DNA of 62,057 nt from Clostridium sp. (GTDB lineage Bacteria > Bacillota_I > Bacilli_A > RF39 > UBA660). The position numbers and the translations under genes were made by a program. The stretch lies in assembly GCA_023665725.1 (NCBI GenBank), contig JAMPDH010000007.1, positions 1-62,057 on the forward strand. The letters are read 5' to 3'. Under the pieces are notes generated by a model, which worked only from the letters and a program-made list of their open reading frames with translations, did no database searches and was not told where the DNA came from. Below are positions 16,422 through 25,345 of the stretch, one piece after another. Every line of letters begins with the position of its first letter. The stretch's first letter is position 1.

Positions 16422-17432
16422 ATGATAAGAGTTGCCATAAATGGTTTTGGAAGAATAGGACGTTTAATTTTTAGAGAAATGTTTAATAATGGATTTGAAA
16501 TAGTTGCTATAAACGATTTAACAAGTCCAGATATGCTTGCATACTTACTTAAATATGATTCTGTTCAAAAAAGATTTGAAGGTCATGAAATAAAATCAAC
16601 TGAAAATTCTATTATAATTGATGGAAAAGAAATACGAGTATATAAAGAACAAAATCCAGCTAATTTAAAGTGGAAGGAATTAGCAATAGATGTAGTTATG
16701 GAATGTACAGGTATGTTTTGCTCTAAAGAAAAATCTATGTCCCATATATTAGCAGGTGCTAAAAAAGTAATAATTTCAGCTCCAGCAGGAGATGAATTAC
16801 CTACAATTGTTTATGGAGTTAATGAAAAAGTATTAACTAAGGAAGATAAAATTATAAGTGCAGCATCATGTACTACTAATTGTTTAGCTCCAATGGCTAA
16901 TGCACTTAATAAATATGCCGAAATTAAAAGTGGCGTAATGACAACAGTTCATGCTTACACAGGAGATCAAATGTTATTAGATGGTCCACATCGTAAAGGT
17001 AATTTAAGAAGAGCAAGAGCAGCGGGAATTAATATAGTTCCAAATTCAACAGGAGCTGCCAAAGCTATTGGACTTGTAATTCCAGAGTTAAATGGAAAAT
17101 TAATAGGTTCTGCTCAGCGTGTACCAGTTGCAACTGGTTCTTCAACAATTTTAACAGCGGTGGTAGTTGGTAATAATGTAACAAAAGAAGCTGTAAATGA
17201 ACATATGAAAGAATATTCTAATGAGTCATTTGGCTATAATGATGAAGAAATTGTATCATCTGATGTTATTGGAATACATTATGGCTCTCTTTTCGATGCT
17301 ACTCAAACTATGGTAATACCAATAGATAATAATATGTATCAAGTACAAGTAGTATCTTGGTATGATAATGAATATGGATATGCATGTCAAATGGTACGAA
17401 CTGCTAGATATTTAATGGAAAATGTAGGGTAA
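16422..17432 (+). CDS. gap: Glyceraldehyde-3-phosphate dehydrogenase
   Basis: GAPDH oxidatively phosphorylates glyceraldehyde-3-phosphate with NAD. The 336 residues show the Rossmann start [31 protein letters not shown], the catalytic Cys in [12 protein letters not shown], the active His in [10 protein letters not shown], and SWYDNEYGY near the end. All key residues are present. It follows the nucleoside-kinase gene closely and opens the glycolytic stretch (pgk, tpiA, gpmI and pyk follow on the same strand). GGAAAGAGG is the ribosome site. Confidence 0.98.
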   Translation: MIRVAINGFGRIGRLIFREMFNNGFEIVAINDLTSPDMLAYLLKYDSVQKRFEGHEIKSTENSIIIDGKEIRVYKEQNPANLKWKELAIDVVMECTGMFCSKEKSMSHILAGAKKVIISAPAGDELPTIVYGVNEKVLTKEDKIISAASCTTNCLAPMANALNKYAEIKSGVMTTVHAYTGDQMLLDGPHRKGNLRRARAAGINIVPNSTGAAKAIGLVIPELNGKLIGSAQRVPVATGSSTILTAVVVGNNVTKEAVNEHMKEYSNESFGYNDEEIVSSDVIGIHYGSLFDATQTMVIPIDNNMYQVQVVSWYDNEYGYACQMVRTARYLMENVG

Positions 17433-17494
17433 TTAATTTCTACTTGCAAAAGTTTTTAAAAAAATATATACTGTATATAGTATAAGAGGTGCTT

Positions 17495-17857
17495 ATGAAA
17501 AAAGGATTTACTTTAATAGAATTAATTGGAATAATAATTATTTTAAGTTTAATAGTTTTATTTTCATTTCCCTCTATAATAAAATCATTAAAATCTAATG
17601 ATAATTTGGAATATGAAAAATTTCTAGAAAATTTATATATGGCCGCAGAAACTTATTATCAAAGCAATAAGAGTATATGTAATTTTAATGAAAAAGAAAC
17701 TTGTGATATAGAAATAAGTATATTAGCAGATGCTGGTTTAGTTAAAGAATCTACTATTAATCCAAGTACTAACAAGAAAATATCAAGACTTGATATGATT
17801 ACATTAAAAAAATCAGAAGATAATAGTATTTCTTATACATACACCCCAGTTGAGTAA
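17495..17857 (+). CDS. Type IV pilin-like / competence pseudopilin (ComGC-like) protein
   Basis: This 120-residue protein carries the class III prepilin leader MKKGFTLIELIG: short basic leader, cleavage between Gly and Phe, Glu at +5, then a hydrophobic helix (about 3-28). The C-terminal domain has two Cys residues (CNFNEKETC) likely to form a disulfide loop. A prepilin peptidase and assembly ATPase would be needed, but none is in the window. ATG 17495 follows GAGGTG; the GTG at 17489 would place the ribosome site inside the gene. It is a solitary pilin gene between gap and pgk. Confidence 0.8.
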   Translation: MKKGFTLIELIGIIIILSLIVLFSFPSIIKSLKSNDNLEYEKFLENLYMAAETYYQSNKSICNFNEKETCDIEISILADAGLVKESTINPSTNKKISRLDMITLKKSEDNSISYTYTPVE

Positions 17858-17918
17858 CATTAATAAATACTAAATTTAAATATTAATAATAAATTATATT
17901 AAGAAAGGAATTTGTAAT

Positions 17919-18167
17919 ATGAACGATAAGGAAAAATGTTTATCTAAAATAGAAAGAAATATGAGTGTAATTAATGAGGTTCCAAAAAATTATAAGGATG
18001 CCTTTATAGCGCATATAACATGGTCAAATACAATGCTTGAACAATTAGATACTTTATATTATCAACAACAGTATAATACTATTGAAAAGATATGTTCAAT
18101 CTTGGACTATGATTATGCGAGTATTGGATTAGAAATTGAAAATCAAATTAATTCTAAAGGTAAATAG
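17919..18167 (+). CDS. Small uncharacterised helical protein
   Basis: This 82-residue, probably all-helical cytosolic protein has segments around residues 5-20, 24-50 and 54-78. I recognise no family. AAGAAAGGA precedes ATG. It sits between the pilin gene and a clear terminator at 18182-18208, so it may be the last gene of the pilin transcript. Confidence 0.65.
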   Translation: MNDKEKCLSKIERNMSVINEVPKNYKDAFIAHITWSNTMLEQLDTLYYQQQYNTIEKICSILDYDYASIGLEIENQINSKGK

Positions 18168-18181
18168 TTTAGTACTCTATA

Positions 18182-18208
18182 GAACACGAAAAATATTCGT
18201 GTTTTTTT
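18182..18208 (+). terminator. intrinsic terminator before pgk
   Basis: AACACGAA (18183-18190) pairs with TTCGTGTT (18196-18203), followed by a T-run. Confidence 0.85.
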
Positions 18209-18215
18209 ATTAAGA

Positions 18216-18244
18216 TTTACATTTTAAATTGGTAGTGATATAAT
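18216..18244 (+). promoter_or_regulatory. sigma-A-type promoter of the pgk operon
   Basis: TTTACA (18216-18221), a 17-base spacer and a perfect TATAAT (18239-18244), about 36 bases before the pgk start. Confidence 0.7.
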
Positions 18245-18279
18245 TTAAATAATTATAATATTAGTCTAAGGAGAATGAT

Positions 18280-19461
18280 ATGAAAAAGACAATAAGAGAT
18301 TATGACTTAGAAGGTAAAAAAGTAATAATAAGAGTAGATTTTAATGTTCCGATAAAAGATGGTATTATACAGGATGATAATAGAATAAAAGAAAGTTTGC
18401 AAACAATTAATTATGCAATTGATAATAATGCTAAAGTTATACTTCTTTCACATTTAGGAAAAGTTAAAACACAAGAGGATAAAATAAAAAACAACTTAGA
18501 ACCTATTTCCGCAAGATTAAGTGACCTTCTTAATAGGAATGTTATTTTTATAAATGATACAAGAGGTAAAGAAGTCGAAGATGTAGTAAATAATATGAAT
18601 GAAAAAGATGTTATCTTACTTCAAAATACAAGGTATGAAGATTTAAATGGTGAAAAAGAAAGTTCTAATGATCCGGAGCTTGGAGAATACTGGGCTAGTC
18701 TTGGCGACATATTTATAAATGATGCATTTGGAACAAGTCATAGATCCCATGCTTCAAATGTTGGAATTGCATCACATCTTCCAAATGGAATAGGATTCTT
18801 GGTAGAAAAAGAATTAAATACAATATTACCAGCTATAAATAATCCTATAAGACCATTTACTGTAATATTAGGTGGTTTTAAAGTAAGTGATAAAATAGGT
18901 GTAATTGAAAATTTAGTTAATAAGGCAGATTATATATTAATTGGAGGTGCTATGGCATTTACATTTTTATATGCTCAAGGGATAGAAATAGGGTCTTCGA
19001 TTTTAGACAAAGAAAATGTAGATTTTTGTAAAAAAATATTAAAAGAGAATGAAGATAAAATAATTTTACCAATAGATGTTATGTGTTCAACAAAAGAAGA
19101 TGCTATAACAAAACAATGCTTTATAACTGATATGTTAAAAGGAGATACTGGATGTGATATTGGACCTCAAACTGTTAAACTATTTAATAATTATTTAAAA
19201 TCAAGCAAAACTATAATTTGGAATGGTCCTGTTGGAAAATTTGAAGTTGAAAGATTTTCTTATGGTACAAAAACATTATTAAAAGAATTGTCAAATATAG
19301 AAAATTCAACTATAATATTAGGTGGAGGAGATACATCATCTGCTGCAATAAATTATGGCTATAAGGATATATTTACACATATATCAACAGGTGGTGGAGC
19401 GTCTTTATACCTACTTGCAGGAAAAAATTTACCAGGGAGTGATATTATAAATGATAAATAA
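18280..19461 (+). CDS. pgk: Phosphoglycerate kinase
   Basis: Pgk transfers the acyl phosphate of 1,3-bisphosphoglycerate to ADP. The 393 residues contain RVDFNVPIKDG, the substrate-binding LSHLGK, INDAFGTSHRSHAS, GGFKVSDKIGVI (Phe where Ala is usual), and the nucleotide-loop GGGDTSSAA with HISTGGGASL. Length and order are typical. It is transcribed from its own promoter and overlaps the next small gene by 11 bases, beginning a run of overlapping genes through tpiA. Confidence 0.97.
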   Translation: MKKTIRDYDLEGKKVIIRVDFNVPIKDGIIQDDNRIKESLQTINYAIDNNAKVILLSHLGKVKTQEDKIKNNLEPISARLSDLLNRNVIFINDTRGKEVEDVVNNMNEKDVILLQNTRYEDLNGEKESSNDPELGEYWASLGDIFINDAFGTSHRSHASNVGIASHLPNGIGFLVEKELNTILPAINNPIRPFTVILGGFKVSDKIGVIENLVNKADYILIGGAMAFTFLYAQGIEIGSSILDKENVDFCKKILKENEDKIILPIDVMCSTKEDAITKQCFITDMLKGDTGCDIGPQTVKLFNNYLKSSKTIIWNGPVGKFEVERFSYGTKTLLKELSNIENSTIILGGGDTSSAAINYGYKDIFTHISTGGGASLYLLAGKNLPGSDIINDK

Positions 19462-19894
19462 GGTTATATTTAAATCAGGGATAGATTTAAATGATATAAA
19501 AAATAGAGCAAACATATATACCTATTTTATTGAAATGAATGAAAAAGGTTTATTAGAAAATATAAAATTTACTAAAATGCAAGTAGAGAAACAAATAAGT
19601 GAAAATAATGGTTTTATTACAAACCCTATAATATTTAATATGGCTAATACGACTTTTAAAGATATTGTATTTTTATATGATAGTAATAATAAAATAATTG
19701 GTCACATGTATTCTTCTATTTCTGCACCATTTGAAAAACCTTTCAACTATTCTATTAAAACCTATGATAGTTATTTTCCAGAGGATATTAATGATGATTT
19801 AATAACTAATTATATAAGAGAAAGATTAGAAAATAATCTTTCCTTAGAATGTGAACTTTCTAAAAATGAGCAAAAAGTCAAAAAAATGGATTAA
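19451..19894 (+). CDS. Uncharacterised protein in the pgk operon
   Basis: This 147-residue soluble protein overlaps the 3' end of pgk by 11 bases and the next membrane-protein gene by 29. I recognise no family. The composition suggests an alpha/beta fold with a strand-rich middle (FKDIVFLYDSNNKIIGHMYSSIS). AGGGAGTG lies about 10 bases before the ATG. The overlaps imply translational coupling with Pgk and the flippase-like protein; its function is unknown. Confidence 0.6.
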   Translation: MINKVIFKSGIDLNDIKNRANIYTYFIEMNEKGLLENIKFTKMQVEKQISENNGFITNPIIFNMANTTFKDIVFLYDSNNKIIGHMYSSISAPFEKPFNYSIKTYDSYFPEDINDDLITNYIRERLENNLSLECELSKNEQKVKKMD

Positions 19895-20882
19895 TTTTTT
19901 ACTTTTGTTTATAGTTGTAGGGATAGTTTTATATTTTTCATTAAAAGACAATTTTTTCCTAATAATAAATGAGTTAAAGCATATAGATTATTTTTTTCTA
20001 ATAATTGCTTTAATAATTGTTATATTTTATTATATTCTTAGATCATTTTCATTATATGAATTTATTAAAACTGCAAATAAAGATATTAAATTTATATCAG
20101 TAGTTAGATTAATTTTAATGATGACTTTCTTTGATGGAGTTACTCCTTTCGCATCTGGAAGCCAACCTTTTCAAATTTATTATTTAAAGAAAAAAGGTGT
20201 GACAATTGCAGATGCTACAAATATAACAATACAAAATTTTATTGTATATCAACTTGCACTTGTTTTGTTTGGTGTATTTGCAATAATTTCTAATTATATG
20301 TTTAATATATTTACAGTTAACTCATTACTTAAAAATTTAGTATTATTAGGTTTTATAACAAATTTGCTCGTAACAATAGGATTATTTATGTTAGCTTTTT
20401 TAAAAAGATTTAACAAATTTGTTGTAAAAATTATAATTACTCTATTGTATAAATTAAAAATAGTAAAAAATAAAGAAGAGAAAATAAAAGAATTTGAGGA
20501 ACAATTAATTGAATTTAATTTAGGTGCAAAAGAATTATTAAAAAATAAGAACCTATTTTTAAAAGGCATATTTTTTAATATTTTATCTCTTTCATTTCTT
20601 TATTCAGTACCTTTATTTATATTATTTTCTCTGAATGATTTTACAAGTATTAATTTATTTAATTCAATAGTTACCACATCCTATGTAATGCTTATAGGTT
20701 CATTTGTTCCAATCCCGGGGGGTACGGGTGGTTTAGAATATGGATTTATAGCTTTCTTTAGTAATTTTTTAATTGGTGAAAAATTAACTGCTGCAATGCT
20801 TGTATGGAGAGTTGCAACATACTATTTTGGAATACTAATAGGCGCTTTAGCGCTCATAAAAAGAAGGAAGAAAAAAATATGA
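19866..20882 (+). CDS. YbhN/UPF0104 (LPG synthase flippase-domain-like) membrane protein
   Basis: This 338-residue polytopic protein has about eight hydrophobic helices. It matches the lysylphosphatidylglycerol-synthetase transmembrane-region family (UPF0104), seen in DGVTPFASGSQPFQIYYLKKKGV and the later SFVPIPGGTGGLEYGF. Members are thought to move lipids or lipid-linked precursors across the membrane. It overlaps the following glycosyltransferase by ATGA, suggesting the pair synthesises and translocates a glycolipid; that is inference. ATG 19866 is chosen over GTG 19851. The ribosome site is weak, fitting coupling to the overlapping upstream gene. Confidence 0.85.
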   Translation: MSKKSKKWINFLLLFIVVGIVLYFSLKDNFFLIINELKHIDYFFLIIALIIVIFYYILRSFSLYEFIKTANKDIKFISVVRLILMMTFFDGVTPFASGSQPFQIYYLKKKGVTIADATNITIQNFIVYQLALVLFGVFAIISNYMFNIFTVNSLLKNLVLLGFITNLLVTIGLFMLAFLKRFNKFVVKIIITLLYKLKIVKNKEEKIKEFEEQLIEFNLGAKELLKNKNLFLKGIFFNILSLSFLYSVPLFILFSLNDFTSINLFNSIVTTSYVMLIGSFVPIPGGTGGLEYGFIAFFSNFLIGEKLTAAMLVWRVATYYFGILIGALALIKRRKKKI

Positions 20883-22099
20883 GAATAGGAATATTTACAG
20901 ATACTTATCCACCTTATATTAATGGTGTATCTACAAGTATTTTAATGTTGCAGCATGCATTAGAAAAACTTGGACATACTGTTTATATTGTTACTGTTAA
21001 TGCAGAAAAAATGGCATATAAGTATGAAAATGAGGATAAAATAATTAGAATTCCAGGAATACTTACAGGGATATATGATTATAGATTGACCGGCATATAT
21101 CCATTAAAAATAGTAAGTAAGATTAAAAAATGGAACTTAGATGTAATACATACACATAGTGAATTTAGTGTAGGCATATTTGCTAGAATTATAGCAAAAC
21201 AATTTTCAATCCCTATTGTACATACATATCATACATTGTATGAAGATTATGTCCATTATATAACTAAGGGATACTTTGATAAATCAAGTAAAAAAATAGT
21301 TGAATATTTAACCAAATTTTATTGTGATAAAACAGCTACAGAACTTATTGTCCCAACCAAGAAAATATATAATTTATTTAAAGAAAAATATAAAATTGAT
21401 AAAAATATTCATATAGTTCCTACAGGTATAGAAATAGAAAGATTTTATAGGGAAAATTATAATCAAAAAGAAATTGATGCATTTAAAAAGAGTTTAGGTT
21501 TTAAAAAAAGTGATTTCATAATATTATCAGTAAGTAGAATTGCTCAAGAAAAAAATGTACCACTTCTTTTAGATGCTCAAGAGGAAATATATAAAAAACA
21601 TAAAAATTGTAAATTGTTAATAGTAGGTGATGGACCTGACTTAGAAAGTTTAAAGGAAAAATATAAAGAAAATAAATCCATAACTTTTGTAGGAAAAGTC
21701 CCATATGAAGAAGTAGTAAAATATTATTTAGTTGCAAATATTTTCGCAACAGCGTCACGTACTGAAACGCAGGGGCTTACAGTAATAGAGGCATCTGCTG
21801 CTTCTATTGTACCAATATGTATAGAAGATGAAAGCTTTTTATCAGTCATAATAGATGATTTAAATGGAAGGATTTTTAAAGATAAAAAAGAATATATAAA
21901 AATAATAGATGAGCTAATTTTAGATAAATCTAAATTAAAAAGATTATCAAACCAAGCAAGGATTAGTTCAGATGCTTATTCATCAAAGTATTATGCACAA
22001 CGTGTCATTGATGTTTATAATGTAGCTATAAACTCTTATAAAAATAAGAAGAAATTTTTTAAAAAAGCCAAGAAAGAGGAAGAACTAAATGAGAAATAA
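20879..22099 (+). CDS. GT4 glycosyltransferase, probable diacylglycerol glucosyltransferase
   Basis: This 406-residue GT-B enzyme strongly resembles the monoglucosyldiacylglycerol synthase of Acholeplasma. Seen are MRIGIFTDTYPPYINGVSTSI, HTHSEFSVGIFAR, VHTYHTLYEDYVHY, the lysine-rich IVPTKKIY, VPTGIEIERF, and the C-terminal E-x7-E region ASRTETQGLTVIEASAA. The likely role is making the membrane anchor glucolipid (and possibly the LTA anchor, given the LtaS-like protein downstream). ATG 20879 overlaps the preceding stop as ATGA and follows AGAAGGAAG. It overlaps tpiA by 11 bases. Confidence 0.88.
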   Translation: MRIGIFTDTYPPYINGVSTSILMLQHALEKLGHTVYIVTVNAEKMAYKYENEDKIIRIPGILTGIYDYRLTGIYPLKIVSKIKKWNLDVIHTHSEFSVGIFARIIAKQFSIPIVHTYHTLYEDYVHYITKGYFDKSSKKIVEYLTKFYCDKTATELIVPTKKIYNLFKEKYKIDKNIHIVPTGIEIERFYRENYNQKEIDAFKKSLGFKKSDFIILSVSRIAQEKNVPLLLDAQEEIYKKHKNCKLLIVGDGPDLESLKEKYKENKSITFVGKVPYEEVVKYYLVANIFATASRTETQGLTVIEASAASIVPICIEDESFLSVIIDDLNGRIFKDKKEYIKIIDELILDKSKLKRLSNQARISSDAYSSKYYAQRVIDVYNVAINSYKNKKKFFKKAKKEEELNEK

Positions 22100-22802
22100 A
22101 ATAATAGTGGCAAATCAAAAGATGCTAGTAAAATCGTTTGATGAAGTTAAAAATTTTGTTTATAATTTTAAATACAAAGATAAGGTTATCATATGTCCAT
22201 CTAGTATATATCTTCAATATTTTGCTCAAAATGGATATAATATCGCAATACAAAATATTCATTTTGAAGATAGTGGCTCATATACAGGAGAGATTTCTAT
22301 TAATCAAGCAAAAGATATAGGAGTAAGTTATACAATAATAGGTCATAGTGAAAGAAGAAAATATTTTAATGAAACCGATGAAATTATAAATAAAAAAATA
22401 AAGTCGTGCATTAAAAATAATATGAATTTTATATTATGTATTGGGGAAAATTTATTAGACTATAAAAGTGGTAAATCACAGGAAGCCATTAAAAATCAAT
22501 TAATAAAAGCATTTGATGGAATAGAAATACCGCGTGATGCTATAATAGCTTATGAACCTACCTGGTCTATTGGTACGGGAGAGGCTTTAAGTGTTTTAGA
22601 AATAGAAAGTATAGTAGGTTTCATAAGAGATTTTATTAATGATAACTTTAAGAAATCTGTTAAAGTTTTATATGGTGGTAGCGTAAGCGATGATAATATA
22701 GAAGAAATAAAAAAGGTTGTTAATATAGATGGAATATTAGTAGGAGAAACATCAGTATTTAGTTCAAAATTAAGTAAAGTAGTAGAAGTTGTAAGTTTAT
22801 GA
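22089..22802 (+). CDS. tpiA: Triosephosphate isomerase
   Basis: TpiA interconverts dihydroxyacetone phosphate and glyceraldehyde-3-phosphate. The 237 residues include the substrate Lys in ANQKM (usual GNWKM, so Trp becomes Gln), the catalytic His in IIGHSERR, the catalytic Glu in AYEPTWSIGTG, and the phosphate-binding YGGSV. It is slightly shorter than typical (about 250). It ends in TGA, confirming the standard code, and overlaps the glycosyltransferase gene. Confidence 0.96.
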   Translation: MRNKIIVANQKMLVKSFDEVKNFVYNFKYKDKVIICPSSIYLQYFAQNGYNIAIQNIHFEDSGSYTGEISINQAKDIGVSYTIIGHSERRKYFNETDEIINKKIKSCIKNNMNFILCIGENLLDYKSGKSQEAIKNQLIKAFDGIEIPRDAIIAYEPTWSIGTGEALSVLEIESIVGFIRDFINDNFKKSVKVLYGGSVSDDNIEEIKKVVNIDGILVGETSVFSSKLSKVVEVVSL

Positions 22803-22816
22803 CTTCTTTTTGCTTT

Positions 22817-22837
22817 TTTTGACAAAATTCGTCAAAA
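22817..22837. promoter_or_regulatory. inverted 0A-like boxes upstream of spo0A
   Basis: TTTTGAC (22817-22823) and GTCAAAA (22831-22837) form a perfect inverted repeat around seven bases. Read on the minus strand, 22817-22826 gives TTTGTCAAAA, matching the Spo0A-box core TTTGTCRAA. No T-run follows, so it is not a terminator. It lies about 80 bases before spo0A, upstream of TATAAT (22879-22884). Confidence 0.5.
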
Positions 22838-22914
22838 CTAGATATTTTTAGCTATAGTGAATTAAGAGTAATTGGTAGTATAATATTAATGTTAAGATAA
22901 AGAGGGAGAAAAAA

Positions 22915-23676
22915 ATGATAAAAATATTAATGATAGATGATAATATTAATTTAGTGAAAATGGTAGAAGAATATTTTAAAGATAAGGAAAATATATCAAT
23001 TTGTTTTAAAGCCTATGATGGGAAAGATGGGATTGAATTAATAGAAAGTAAGCAAAATGATTATGATATTATATTACTTGATTTAATTATGCCTAAAAAA
23101 GATGGTTTATATGTTCTTGAGGAAATGAAGAAAAGAAAAATAGATAAAAAGGTAATAGTTGAAACAAGTTATAATACACAAGAAGTTATAAAACAAGTAT
23201 CAGATTATGGAGTAAATTATTTTATTTTGAAACCATTTGAATTAGATGATTTAGAAAATAGAATTACTAGCTTATTTAATAGAAAAGATGACTCTAAAAC
23301 ATTAGACTTTTATCACAATAATTTACGTGTTTCTATAACTAAAATTTTACATGAACTTGGAATACCATCTCATATAAAAGGTTATCAATATATAAGAGAA
23401 GGCATAAGTATAATATTTGAACGTCCTGAAACAATTGGTGGTATAACAAAAGAATTATATCCAGAACTAGCTTTAAAATTTGATACAACGGTTTCTAGAG
23501 TAGAAAGGGCAATTAGACATGCAATAGAGGTTAGCTGGAACAGAGGAGATTGGTCTTTAATGGAAGAAATATTTGGACATAGTGTAGATATAGATAAAGC
23601 AAAACCAACTAATTCAGAATTCATTGTAACTGTCGCAGATAAGTTAAGACTTGAAAACTATAAGGTTGAAAATTAA
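22915..23676 (+). CDS. spo0A: Master sporulation response regulator Spo0A
   Basis: Spo0A, once phosphorylated, switches the cell into sporulation. The 253 residues comprise a receiver domain (about 1-120) with the acidic pair DD (residues 9-10), phospho-acceptor Asp in [14 protein letters not shown] and Lys in ILKPF, and the Spo0A_C DNA-binding domain (about 140-253). The latter is nearly identical to Bacillus in [20 protein letters not shown] and KAPTNSEF-type text ([20 protein letters not shown]). GAGGGAG precedes ATG. It is embedded between tpiA and gpmI, an unusual home. An inverted 0A-like repeat suggests autoregulation; GTGAATTA at 22857-22864 resembles a sigma-H -10. Confidence 0.98.
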   Translation: MIKILMIDDNINLVKMVEEYFKDKENISICFKAYDGKDGIELIESKQNDYDIILLDLIMPKKDGLYVLEEMKKRKIDKKVIVETSYNTQEVIKQVSDYGVNYFILKPFELDDLENRITSLFNRKDDSKTLDFYHNNLRVSITKILHELGIPSHIKGYQYIREGISIIFERPETIGGITKELYPELALKFDTTVSRVERAIRHAIEVSWNRGDWSLMEEIFGHSVDIDKAKPTNSEFIVTVADKLRLENYKVEN

Positions 23677-23677
23677 T

Positions 23678-23703
23678 ACAAGAAAAAAATTCTTGTTTTT
23701 TTT
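23678..23703 (+). terminator. intrinsic terminator of spo0A
   Basis: ACAAGAA (23678-23684) pairs with TTCTTGT (23690-23696), followed by seven T's. Confidence 0.85.
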
Positions 23704-23748
23704 ACAAAAATAATTTTACTGTGTTAAAATAGTATAGGAGATGATTAT

Positions 23749-25242
23749 ATGAAACCAGTTGTACTTTGTATATTAGATGGAGTTGGAGAAAGAAAAGAAG
23801 TGCATGGTAATGCGGTTAAATTAGCAAATACTCCTACTATTGATTATTTATTAAATAACTATCCACATAGCTTATTAAATGCTAGCGGAACATATGTAGG
23901 TCTTCCCGATAATCAGATGGGTAATAGCGAAGTGGGACATTTAAATATAGGAGCAGGAAGAGTTGTCTATCAACCTTTACAATTTATTACTAAAAGCATT
24001 GAAAATAAAACTTTTTTTAATAATGAAAACTTATTAGAAGTTATTAATCATGTAAAAAAAAATAAATCCAAATTACATATATGTGGATTATTAAGCGATG
24101 GTGGAATTCACTCACATATATCTCACCTTTATGCAATATTAGATATGTGTAAGCAAGAAAATATACAAAATATTTATCTTCACATGTTTACTGATGGAAG
24201 GGATACTTATCCAAGATATGCATTTAACTTTTTTGATGAATTAGATAAAAAATTAAAAGATTTAGGAATAGGGAAAATTGCTACAATATCAGGTAGATAT
24301 TATGCAATGGATAGAGATAATAATTATGACAGAATAAAAAAAGCATATGATGTAATGGTTTTAGGAAGTGGTAATAAATATAAAGATTATAAAAATCTTA
24401 TAAATGAAAATTATAATAAAGAAATAGATGATGAGTTTATAATTCCTGGGGTATTAGATGACAATGGTCTTATAGAATCAAATGATGGAATAATAGTATT
24501 TAATTATAGACCAGATAGGTTAAGAGAATTATTTAGTAGTTTAACTAATCCTAACTTCAATGGATTTAATACAAAAAAATTAGATAATATTAAACTTGTT
24601 ACTATGATGCCTGTAAGTAATGAAGTAATATGTAAAAATGCATTTGGAATACAAACATTAAATAATACATTAGGCGAATATATAAGTGGTTTAGGATTGA
24701 AACAGTTAAGAATTGCAGAAACCGAAAAATTTGCGCATGTAACTTACTTTTTTGATGGCGGTGAGGATAAACAATTAAAAAATTGTGATAGAGTATTGAT
24801 TCCATCACCAAAAGTTGCGACATATGATATGAAACCAGAAATGAGTGCTTATGAGATAACTGATACATTATTACAAAAAATTAAAGATTATGATTTGGTT
24901 ATATTAAACTATGCAAATGGTGATATGGTAGGTCACACTGGTAATTTAGAAGCATCAATAAATGCTATGCAAGTACTTGATAAATGTTTAAAAAAATTGC
25001 TTGATAAAGTAAAAGAATTAGATTGTAATTTACTTATTATTGCAGATCATGGTAATTGTGAATATATGCTAGATGAAAACAATAATAGACTTACCACACA
25101 TACTACTTCATTAGTTAATTGTATATTGTGTAATAAAAATTATAGATTAAAAAATGGATCTTTATGTGATGTGGCACCTACAGTATTAAAACTTATGGGT
25201 ATAGATATCCCTAAAGAAATGACAGGTAATACATTAATATAA
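23749..25242 (+). CDS. gpmI: 2,3-bisphosphoglycerate-independent phosphoglycerate mutase
   Basis: GpmI converts 3- to 2-phosphoglycerate using two Mn ions and a phosphoserine intermediate. The 497 residues carry CILDGVG, the nucleophile Ser in MGNSEVGHLNIGAGR, FTDGRDT, YYAMDRDNNYDR, RPDR, and the metal sites YANGDMVGHTGN and IADHGNCE. It is complete. Its own terminator follows and spo0A's precedes it, so it is a single-gene unit. Such sporulating Bacillota also use this pH-sensitive enzyme during spore formation and outgrowth. Confidence 0.97.
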   Translation: MKPVVLCILDGVGERKEVHGNAVKLANTPTIDYLLNNYPHSLLNASGTYVGLPDNQMGNSEVGHLNIGAGRVVYQPLQFITKSIENKTFFNNENLLEVINHVKKNKSKLHICGLLSDGGIHSHISHLYAILDMCKQENIQNIYLHMFTDGRDTYPRYAFNFFDELDKKLKDLGIGKIATISGRYYAMDRDNNYDRIKKAYDVMVLGSGNKYKDYKNLINENYNKEIDDEFIIPGVLDDNGLIESNDGIIVFNYRPDRLRELFSSLTNPNFNGFNTKKLDNIKLVTMMPVSNEVICKNAFGIQTLNNTLGEYISGLGLKQLRIAETEKFAHVTYFFDGGEDKQLKNCDRVLIPSPKVATYDMKPEMSAYEITDTLLQKIKDYDLVILNYANGDMVGHTGNLEASINAMQVLDKCLKKLLDKVKELDCNLLIIADHGNCEYMLDENNNRLTTHTTSLVNCILCNKNYRLKNGSLCDVAPTVLKLMGIDIPKEMTGNTLI

Positions 25243-25278
25243 ATTTTATACAATATAATTAAAAATTACATTAAATAG

Positions 25279-25302
25279 AGCATTAATAGTGCTTTTTTTT
25301 TT
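25279..25302 (+). terminator. intrinsic terminator of gpmI
   Basis: AGCATT (25279-25284) pairs with AGTGCT (25288-25293, one G-T pair), followed by nine T's. Confidence 0.75.
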
Positions 25303-25345
25303 AACACATGTTATAATAATTAAAGAATAAAGTAGGTGTAATAAA

